A stretch of 12,799 bases of DNA from JBKQWK01 sp052139595. Its GTDB lineage: Bacteria; Actinomycetota; Thermoleophilia; UBA2241. The first letter of the stretch is position 1. Every line of letters begins with the position of its first letter. Below are positions 1-6,056 of the stretch, one piece after another. The notes beneath the pieces are model-generated. The model saw only the letters and a program-made list of their open reading frames with translations, searched no databases and was not told the origin of the DNA. The stretch spans positions 1 to 12,799 of the forward strand of contig JBKQWK010000010.1 in assembly GCA_052139595.1 (NCBI GenBank), in the 5' to 3' direction. The position numbers and the translations under genes were made by a program.

Positions 1-23
1 CCACGTGAGTCAGCGGACATCGT

Positions 24-100
24 GGTGGGGGTAGCTCAGCTGGTAGAGCTCCAGGTTGTGGCCCTGGCGGCCGCGGGTTCGAATCCCGTCCCTCACCCCA
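24..100 (+). tRNA. tRNA-His (anticodon GTG)
   Basis: This is a full cloverleaf. The acceptor GTGGGGG (25-31) pairs with CCCTCAC (90-96), with one G-T wobble. An extra G at 24 faces C97, the G-1:C73 identity pair of histidine tRNAs. The D-arm is GCTC/GAGC, the anticodon stem is CCAGG/CCTGG around loop TTGTGGC, and the T-arm has loop TTCGAAT. The CCA end is encoded at 98-100. It decodes both His codons. No promoter can be judged because only 23 bases precede it. Confidence 0.96.
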
Positions 101-123
101 GCACCTCCTCGCCGACAACGCCT

Positions 124-209
124 GCGGGTGTGGCGGAACTGGTAGACGCGCTAGACTTAGGATCTAGTGAGCATAGCTCGTGGAGGTTCAAGTCCTCTCA
201 CCCGCACCA
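124..209 (+). tRNA. tRNA-Leu (anticodon TAG)
   Basis: This is a class II tRNA. The acceptor GCGGGTG (124-130) pairs with CACCCGC (199-205), the discriminator is A206, and CCA is encoded at 207-209. The anticodon stem CTAGA/TCTAG holds loop CTTAGGA, giving anticodon TAG for leucine CUN codons. A long variable arm (GAGC paired with GCTC) is as expected for leucine. It lies 23 bases after tRNA-His in the same direction, so the two are probably one transcript. The first base of tig is 84 bases further on. Confidence 0.96.
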
Positions 210-281
210 CAGTAACCGCGACTGGTAGGCGGCCGCGCCGTCGACTGAACAAATGTGCCAAAGAAGATTCCACCAACAAAC

Positions 282-285
282 GGAG
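282..285 (+). promoter_or_regulatory. Ribosome binding site deciding the tig start
   Basis: GGAG lies 8 bases before the GTG at 294. The in-frame GTG at 255 has no purine-rich element at a usable distance. Starting at 294 also places the GFRKGR ribosome-docking signature at residues 43-48, the same numbering as in the E. coli protein. Confidence 0.7.
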
Positions 286-293
286 ACCCCATA

Positions 294-1712
294 GTGAAGA
301 CAGAGGTGAAGCCCGCGGGCGAGAACGAGGTAGTCCTCGAGATCGAGGTTCCGCGCGACGACGTAAGGCAGCGCTACGAACGTACTCTCACGCGCGTCGC
401 GCGCGAGACGCAGGTGCCGGGGTTCCGCAAAGGACGTGTGCCCAAGGCTATCGTGCTGCAGCGACTGGGCCACGACTACATCCGCAGCGAGACGCTCAAC
501 GACGCCTTGCCCGACTGGTACGAGCAGGCACTCGACAGCTCGGGTGTGGCGGCCGTGTCGGTGCCGGAGGTTGATTTTAGCGGCGACTTCAGTGAAGACG
601 CCGACTTTGCTTTCACGGCCAAGGTGCAGGTCCGGCCAACCGCGGTGCCCGGCGAGTACAAAGGTCTCGCCGTGCCCAGGCGTTCGGCAGAGGTGACCGA
701 CGAGCAGGTCGACGCCCAGTTGACGTTGCTGCAGGAACGGTTCGCCAGCCTGAAACCGGTCGAAGAACGGCCGGTTCAGCACGACGATTTCGTGCTCATC
801 GACCTCGAGGGTTTCACTGACGGTGAACCGATCGAAGGTGCCAAGGCCGAAGATTACATGGCCCAGGTGGGGCAGGGGACGCTCATCCCCGGCTTCGAAG
901 AGAACCTCACCGGCATCGCCATTGGTGAAGAGAAGCAATTCGACCTCACCTTCCCGACCGATTACGGCGCCGAAGAACTCGCTGGCAAGCCGGCCACGTT
1001 CAAGGTGAAGGTGAAGGAAATCAAAGAGAAGGTAATGCCCGAGCTCGGTGACGGCTTTGCCAAAGATGCGAGCGAGTTCGAGACGCTGGACGAGCTGCGT
1101 GCCGACGTGCGGCAGCGCCTGGAGACAACGCAGGCGGCGGAGGTTGAGCGCGAGTTCCGGGCGGCGGTCATCGACGCTGTCGTGCAGAACGCGAGTATAG
1201 CCATCCCCTCGGCGATGGTCGATCGCCAGGCGCATAACCTCTACCATGAACTCGAGTCCACAGTCGGCGAGCAAGGCATGACGATGGACGTCTATCTGGG
1301 CGCCTTGCAGAAGACGGCCGCCGAGGTCGAGGCCGAACTGCGGCCGCGCGCCGAGTTCATGGTCAAACGGCAACTGGTGCTTGAGGCGATCAGCGCGGCG
1401 GAAGATATCGTCGTGAGCGATGACGAACTGCAAGAGCGCATCAAGGCCGACGCGGCCAGCCTGGAGCGCGACCCGGAACAACTCATCAGCGACGTGTATG
1501 CCGCCGGCAGGCAAGAGCTGATTCGCGACGAACTACAGATGATGAAGACAGTCGACTTTCTCGTCGAGCAAGCTCAGGCAGTGGCGCCGACAGCCGCCGA
1601 AATTGACGTCGTTGACGGCGGCGGTGGCGAAGCTGAGGCAGAGGGCGAGGCAGCTGAGTCAGACGAAAGTACGGAGCCGGCTGCCGCAGGCGAGCCGGCG
1701 GTCGCGGAATGA
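294..1712 (+). CDS. tig: Trigger factor, ribosome-associated chaperone / peptidyl-prolyl isomerase
   Basis: Trigger factor docks at the ribosome exit tunnel, shields nascent chains and catalyses proline isomerisation. The N-terminal domain carries the ribosome-binding signature GFRKGR at residues 43-48. The FKBP-like PPIase domain spans roughly residues 158-250, starting near HDDFVLIDLEG and containing VGQGTLIPGFEENLTG. The helical C-terminal chaperone arms follow to about residue 430. The protein ends in a tail of about 40 residues rich in Glu, Ala and Gly that goes beyond the usual family length of about 430 (472 residues here). I chose GTG 294 for its ribosome binding site and domain numbering. 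An in-frame GTG at 255 would add 13 residues. It opens the proteostasis block, with clpP 43 bases downstream. Identity is secure; the start is less so. Confidence 0.97.
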   Translation: MKTEVKPAGENEVVLEIEVPRDDVRQRYERTLTRVARETQVPGFRKGRVPKAIVLQRLGHDYIRSETLNDALPDWYEQALDSSGVAAVSVPEVDFSGDFSEDADFAFTAKVQVRPTAVPGEYKGLAVPRRSAEVTDEQVDAQLTLLQERFASLKPVEERPVQHDDFVLIDLEGFTDGEPIEGAKAEDYMAQVGQGTLIPGFEENLTGIAIGEEKQFDLTFPTDYGAEELAGKPATFKVKVKEIKEKVMPELGDGFAKDASEFETLDELRADVRQRLETTQAAEVEREFRAAVIDAVVQNASIAIPSAMVDRQAHNLYHELESTVGEQGMTMDVYLGALQKTAAEVEAELRPRAEFMVKRQLVLEAISAAEDIVVSDDELQERIKADAASLERDPEQLISDVYAAGRQELIRDELQMMKTVDFLVEQAQAVAPTAAEIDVVDGGGGEAEAEGEAAESDESTEPAAAGEPAVAE

Positions 1713-1718
1713 ACAAAT

Positions 1719-1737
1719 CAGCGTTGCTGCAACGCTG
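1719..1737 (+). other. Perfect intercistronic hairpin between tig and clpP
   Basis: CAGCGTTG (1719-1726), loop CTG, CAACGCTG (1730-1737) form an uninterrupted 8-bp stem with a 3-base loop. No T-tract follows, so it is not an intrinsic terminator. It begins 6 bases after the tig stop and ends 3 bases before the AGGAG (1741-1745) that serves clpP. That position suggests a processing, stability or translation-control element. The function is inferred; the structure is seen directly. Confidence 0.6.
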
Positions 1738-1755
1738 CAAAGGAGTGATGGAGAC

Positions 1756-2340
1756 GTGAGTGTCCTGGTCCCGTTTGTCATCGAGCAGACGAGTAGAGGC
1801 GAGCGTTCGTTCGACATCTTTTCGCGCTTGCTCAATGAGCGCGTCATCTTCCTCGGTACGCCGATCAATGACGACGTAGCCAATCTCATTGTCGCTCAGC
1901 TCATCCATCTCGAGTCGGATAACCCGGACAAAGACATCAGCATCTACATCAACAGTCCCGGCGGCTCCGTCTATGCGGGCATGGCGATTTACGACACGAT
2001 TCAGTTCATTAAGCCAGACGTGTCGACGATCTGTGTGGGCAGTGCCATGAGCATGGGTGCTCTCATTCTCGCCGGCGGCGCCAAGGGCAAGCGTTTTGCC
2101 CTGCCCAATGCCCGCATCCTCATTCACCAGCTCATGGGCGGGTATGAAGGGCAAGCCACCGACATCGAAATTCACGCCCGTGAAGTTCTGAATCTGCGTC
2201 GCCAGCTAGACGAAATTCTCGCCAAGCACACCGGTCAGGCGGTCGATAAGGTTCGTGAAGACACTGAGCGGGACTACTTTATGACTGCCGAAGAGGCGAA
2301 AGCGTACGGGCTCATCGACGACGTTATCTCGCACCGCTAG
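1756..2340 (+). CDS. clpP: ATP-dependent Clp protease proteolytic subunit ClpP
   Basis: ClpP is the serine peptidase chamber that degrades proteins unfolded by ClpX or ClpC. The product has 194 residues, close to the mature family length. The catalytic triad is readable: Ser99 in GSAMSMGA, His124 in ILIHQ and Asp173 in ERDYF. The oxyanion-loop motif INSPGGSVYAG (65-75) and the handle helix near residues 135-160 are present. The start is GTG 1756, with AGGAG at 1741-1745, and the short N-terminus running into FVIEQTSRGERSFDI is typical of mature ClpP with almost no propeptide. The reading frame stays open into tig, but that part resembles no ClpP. It sits directly before clpX, its partner. Only one clpP is present, whereas many Actinomycetota carry tandem clpP1-clpP2. 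The residues around the serine (GSAMS, against the more usual GQAAS or GMAAS) are a mild variant. Confidence 0.97.
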   Translation: MSVLVPFVIEQTSRGERSFDIFSRLLNERVIFLGTPINDDVANLIVAQLIHLESDNPDKDISIYINSPGGSVYAGMAIYDTIQFIKPDVSTICVGSAMSMGALILAGGAKGKRFALPNARILIHQLMGGYEGQATDIEIHAREVLNLRRQLDEILAKHTGQAVDKVREDTERDYFMTAEEAKAYGLIDDVISHR

Positions 2341-2374
2341 TTGCACGGCAAGAGCTTCCTTATAGCTGCAAGGT

Positions 2375-2380
2375 AGGAGG
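2375..2380 (+). promoter_or_regulatory. Strong ribosome binding site supporting the clpX TTG start
   Basis: AGGAGG lies 6 bases before the TTG at 2387, an ideal spacing. It justifies a rare start codon: the next in-frame methionines lie well inside the conserved protein, after the zinc-binding domain. Confidence 0.8.
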
Positions 2381-2386
2381 ACCACG

Positions 2387-3658
2387 TTGGCTGGACCAAC
2401 CGACAGCAACGATCAGCTGCTCTGCAGCTTCTGTGGCAAGTCGCAACGCCAGGTCAAAAAACTCATTGCCGGCCCCGGCGTCTACATCTGCGACGAATGC
2501 ATCGACCTCTGCAACGAGATCATTGACGAGGAGCTGACCGCTCCCGCTCAGCTCGACCTCGAAAGCCTGCCCAAGCCACGCGACATCAACGCCATCCTCA
2601 ACGATTACGTTGTTGGTCAGGACGAGGCCAAGCGCACCCTGGCGGTGGCGGTCTACAACCACTACAAGCGTGTGCAGGCGATCGCCGCCGGCGAAACCGA
2701 GGTCGAGCTGCAAAAGAGCAATATTCTCGTTCTCGGACCCACCGGTTGCGGCAAGACGCTTCTGGCGCAAACGCTGGCACGCATTCTCAATGTGCCCTTC
2801 GCCATCGCCGATGCCACGGCTCTCACCGAAGCCGGTTACGTGGGCGAGGATGTCGAGAACATCCTGCTCAAGCTCATTCAGGCGGCCGACTTTGACGTCA
2901 AGCGTGCCGAAACCGGCATCATCTACATCGACGAGGTCGATAAGATTGCGCGTAAGGCCGACAACCCGTCAATTACGCGCGACGTCTCGGGCGAGGGTGT
3001 CCAGCAGGCCCTGCTCAAGATTCTTGAGGGTACGGTCGCCAGCGTGCCGCCGCAGGGCGGCCGCAAGCACCCCCACCAGGAGTTCCTCTCGATCGACACG
3101 ACCAACGTGCTGTTCATCTGTGGTGGTGCTTTCGCTGGTCTCGAGAAGATCATCGAGCGGCGCATTGGCCGGCAAGGCGTCGGCTTTATGGCCGATGTTG
3201 TCAGCAAGGCCGACCGCGATCCCGGCGGTATTTTCAGTCACGTGCTGCCCGAAGATCTGCTGAACTTCGGCCTCATCCCCGAGTTTGTCGGGCGCTTGCC
3301 TGTGGTCAGTGCCGTCCACAACCTGGAGCAGCACGATCTGGTGCGCATTCTGACTGAACCGAAGAATGCACTCGTCCGGCAGTATCAGAAATTCTTCAGT
3401 CTCGACGGTATCGAGCTGATCTTCGCCGACGAGGCGCTCGAGGCGATTGCCACCAAGGCCCTCGCCCGGGGCACTGGCGCACGCGGTCTGCGCTCGATCA
3501 TCGAAGAGGCGCTGCTCGACGTCATGTTCGATCTGCCTTCTCGGGCCGACGTGAAGAAGTGCGTCATCACGCGTGAGACGATCGAGAAGGGCATCGACCC
3601 AACGCTGGTTACCGAAGCCGACAAGTCATCGCTGCAACTTGACGAAGAATCAGCCTAA
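2387..3658 (+). CDS. clpX: ATP-dependent Clp protease ATPase subunit ClpX
   Basis: ClpX is the AAA+ unfoldase that recognises tagged substrates and threads them into ClpP. The 423 residues match the family. An N-terminal C4 zinc domain uses Cys13, Cys16, Cys35 and Cys38. Walker A is GPTGCGKT (117-124), with Cys where Ser is commoner. The pore-1 loop is GYVGEDVE (150-157), Walker B is IIYIDEVDKI (178-187), and the RKH pore loop lies at 226-228. The ClpP-docking tripeptide is VGF (265-267), where E. coli has IGF. The sensor-2 region contains GARGLRS. Translation starts at TTG 2387 behind a strong ribosome binding site, 46 bases after clpP. The 3' end overlaps the inferred lon start. Its neighbours make a complete ClpXP unit. 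Confidence 0.98.
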   Translation: MAGPTDSNDQLLCSFCGKSQRQVKKLIAGPGVYICDECIDLCNEIIDEELTAPAQLDLESLPKPRDINAILNDYVVGQDEAKRTLAVAVYNHYKRVQAIAAGETEVELQKSNILVLGPTGCGKTLLAQTLARILNVPFAIADATALTEAGYVGEDVENILLKLIQAADFDVKRAETGIIYIDEVDKIARKADNPSITRDVSGEGVQQALLKILEGTVASVPPQGGRKHPHQEFLSIDTTNVLFICGGAFAGLEKIIERRIGRQGVGFMADVVSKADRDPGGIFSHVLPEDLLNFGLIPEFVGRLPVVSAVHNLEQHDLVRILTEPKNALVRQYQKFFSLDGIELIFADEALEAIATKALARGTGARGLRSIIEEALLDVMFDLPSRADVKKCVITRETIEKGIDPTLVTEADKSSLQLDEESA

Positions 3659-6032
3659 ACCGGCGCCGCCATACTCCCTTCTTCCGCTTCTCCCGACGCG
3701 GGAGCTGATCGTCTTTCCCAAGATGGTGGCGCCCCTGTTCGTCGGCCGCGAGAAGTCGGTCAAGGCGATCGAGCAGGCGTTTGCCGACAAAACGCCGCTG
3801 CTTCTTTCGTCGCAGCGTGAGCCACTGGTCGAAGAACCCGAGGCGGACGACATTCTCGCGGTCGGCACCGTGGCGACCGTCCTGCAGCTGTTCAAGCTGC
3901 CCGACGGCAGCGTCAAGGCGCTGGTGGAGGGCCAGGAGCGGGCGCGCATCGACAGCTTCGCCGCCACCTCGCCGCACTTTATTGCCGCCTACACGCCGCT
4001 GGCGACGGAGGGCAGTGGCTCGGTCCGCAGCCGTTCTCTGGCTCGACGCGTGGTTGCCGAGTTCGCGACGTATGTAGAGATGAGCCCGCACCTGGCCGAT
4101 GAAGTGCAGTACGTTGTTGCCCAGACCGAAGATCCCGGCGAGATCGCCGACATTGTCGCCGCCCATCTCCTGATCAGCACGAGCGAAAAGCAAGCCCTGC
4201 TCGAGATGGTCTCGACAGAGAAGCGCCTGCTCACACTGATCGAGTCGCTGGCAGAAGAGAACGCCGTTCTCGGGATTGAGCAGGAGATCGCCGCCAAGGT
4301 GCAGGAGCGCATTGGCGGCGCGCAGCGGCAGATGCTGTTGCACGAGAAGATGCACGTCATACGAGAAGAGATCGAGGCCGCCGGCGAAAACTCCGACGAG
4401 GGTGTTGAAGAATACGTCACCCGGGCTCGCGGGTGCGCGCTGAGCCCGGCAGCAGCAACACTGGTGGAGAAGGAGGTGCGCAAACTCAAACTTGCGCCGC
4501 CGCTGTCGGCCGAAGTCAGTGTGATTCGCGGTTTTCTTGATACCGTCCTCGACCTGCCGTGGGGCAAAACGGTCGCCACGCAGGTCGATATCGCGGCCGT
4601 AGCCAACTATCTCGATCGCAGTCACTACGGCCTTAAGGACGTCAAGGACAGGGTCCTTGAGTACCTCGCCGTCTGCCAGCTGCTCGGCACCGACCAGCCC
4701 AACACGATCATGTGTCTGGCTGGCCCGCCTGGCACCGGCAAGAGTTCGGTCGCGCGCGCCATCGCCGCTGCGCTGGGCCGACCGTTTATTCGCGTCGCCC
4801 TTGGTGGTGTGCACGACGAAGCCGAGATTCGCGGGCATCGCCGCACGTACGTGGGGGCGATGCCCGGCCGCATTGTCGACGCTCTCATCAAGAGTGGTGT
4901 TGATAATCCTGTCATTCTGCTCGACGAGATCGACAAGATGGAAAGCGACTTTCGCGGCAATCCAGCCGCGGCGCTCATGGAGGTGCTTGATCCGACGCAG
5001 AATGCCCATTTTCGCGACAACTATCTCGAAATCGACTACGACCTGAGCAAGGTGTTTTTTATCGCCACGGCAAACGACCTGGACGGAATTCCGGCGACGC
5101 TGTACGACCGACTCGAGATGATCATGCTCAGCGGCTATACGCTGCAGGAAAAGGTGGCGATTGCCCGTCGGCACCTGATCCCGCGTACGGCGATGGAGAC
5201 GGGATTGGCTGCCGCCGATGTGAGAGTTGCCGCGCCGGTTGTGCGCAGCATTGTGCGCGGCCACACGCGCGAGGCGGGCGTACGTGATCTCGAGCGCAAC
5301 CTGCGTCGCATCTACCGCAAGGTTGCTCGCCGTCACCTCGAAGAAGGTCTGGCGTTGCCGATCACCGTCGGCGACGCCGATCTGCACGGCTACCTTGGCG
5401 AGGCGCACTGGCTCGACACCGAGCTGCCGCGGGCACAACAGGTCGGCGCCAGTCTTGGCCTCGCGTACACCTCGGATGGTGGCGATGTGCTCACGATCGA
5501 AGCAACGATCGTCAAGGGTCGCGGCGAGCTGCTGCTCACCGGCCAGCTCGGCGAAGTCATGCAGGAATCGGGGTCGGCTGCCTGGGCGTACATTCTCTCG
5601 CACGTGGAGCGCGACCCACTGCTGCGGCCGCTGCTTGCTCACTCACCCTATAAGCAGCACGGCAAGGCCCTCAACCTGAGCACCTTCGACGTGCGCGTGC
5701 ACGTACCCGAGGGCGCCATACCCAAGGATGGCCCTTCCGCCGGCCTGCCGCTGGCGGCGGCCATGCTGAGTGCCCTCACGGCTGTGCCGCTGCGTCCGCG
5801 TGTGGCCATGACTGGCGAGATCACGCTTGCTGGCCGCGCCTTACGGGTTGGCGGCCTCAAAGAAAAGTGCCTGGCCGCGACCCGCCTGGGCGTCAGGACC
5901 GTCGTCTTGCCTGAAGGCAACCGGGCCAGTGTGCGCGAGTTGCCGGACGAGGTTACCGGCAAGCTTGAGTTCGTCTACGTGAAGCAGTTCAGCGACGCGC
6001 TGGAGCACATTTTCGCTCAGGGCAAGCGCTGA
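3639..6032 (+). CDS. lon: ATP-dependent endopeptidase Lon (LonA type)
   Basis: Lon is a cytoplasmic AAA+ protease that degrades misfolded and regulatory proteins. From TTG 3639 it has 797 residues, near the 770-810 usual for LonA. The N-terminal substrate domain begins LLPTRELIVFPKMVAPLFVG. A helical linker (about 200-300) precedes the ATPase: Walker A GPPGTGKS (362-369) and Walker B VILLDEID (425-432). The C-terminal protease domain holds the Ser-Lys dyad, Ser700 in KDGPSAG and Lys743 in GGLKEK. The spacing of 43 residues matches E. coli S679/K722. The start is uncertain. TTG 3639 overlaps clpX by 20 bases and has no visible ribosome binding site, GTG 3573 would put 22 atypical residues in front, and ATG 3723 would cut into the N-domain. 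Translational coupling to clpX is likely. valS follows after 24 bases. Confidence 0.96.
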   Translation: MTKNQPKPAPPYSLLPLLPTRELIVFPKMVAPLFVGREKSVKAIEQAFADKTPLLLSSQREPLVEEPEADDILAVGTVATVLQLFKLPDGSVKALVEGQERARIDSFAATSPHFIAAYTPLATEGSGSVRSRSLARRVVAEFATYVEMSPHLADEVQYVVAQTEDPGEIADIVAAHLLISTSEKQALLEMVSTEKRLLTLIESLAEENAVLGIEQEIAAKVQERIGGAQRQMLLHEKMHVIREEIEAAGENSDEGVEEYVTRARGCALSPAAATLVEKEVRKLKLAPPLSAEVSVIRGFLDTVLDLPWGKTVATQVDIAAVANYLDRSHYGLKDVKDRVLEYLAVCQLLGTDQPNTIMCLAGPPGTGKSSVARAIAAALGRPFIRVALGGVHDEAEIRGHRRTYVGAMPGRIVDALIKSGVDNPVILLDEIDKMESDFRGNPAAALMEVLDPTQNAHFRDNYLEIDYDLSKVFFIATANDLDGIPATLYDRLEMIMLSGYTLQEKVAIARRHLIPRTAMETGLAAADVRVAAPVVRSIVRGHTREAGVRDLERNLRRIYRKVARRHLEEGLALPITVGDADLHGYLGEAHWLDTELPRAQQVGASLGLAYTSDGGDVLTIEATIVKGRGELLLTGQLGEVMQESGSAAWAYILSHVERDPLLRPLLAHSPYKQHGKALNLSTFDVRVHVPEGAIPKDGPSAGLPLAAAMLSALTAVPLRPRVAMTGEITLAGRALRVGGLKEKCLAATRLGVRTVVLPEGNRASVRELPDEVTGKLEFVYVKQFSDALEHIFAQGKR

Positions 6033-6056
6033 AAAGGTAAAGAAGAGAGGGAAGAG

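Noticed and set aside
198..1514. A 438-codon open frame on the - strand opposite tig
   Set aside because: It is a shadow of trigger factor codons, runs across the tRNA-Leu end, and has no family motif.
1603..1755. An N-terminal extension of clpP reaching back into tig
   Set aside because: The added residues read as arginine-rich out-of-frame tig sequence. The GTG at 1756 has a ribosome binding site and fits the mature ClpP start.
2341..2366. TTGCAC followed by TATAGC as a promoter for clpX
   Set aside because: The spacer is only 14 bases and both boxes are partial matches. Co-transcription from upstream is simpler.
3609..5642. A 677-codon open frame on the - strand opposite lon
   Set aside because: Long antisense frames are expected opposite GC-rich genes with strong third-position bias. 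The product resembles nothing, and lon on the + strand is unmistakable.
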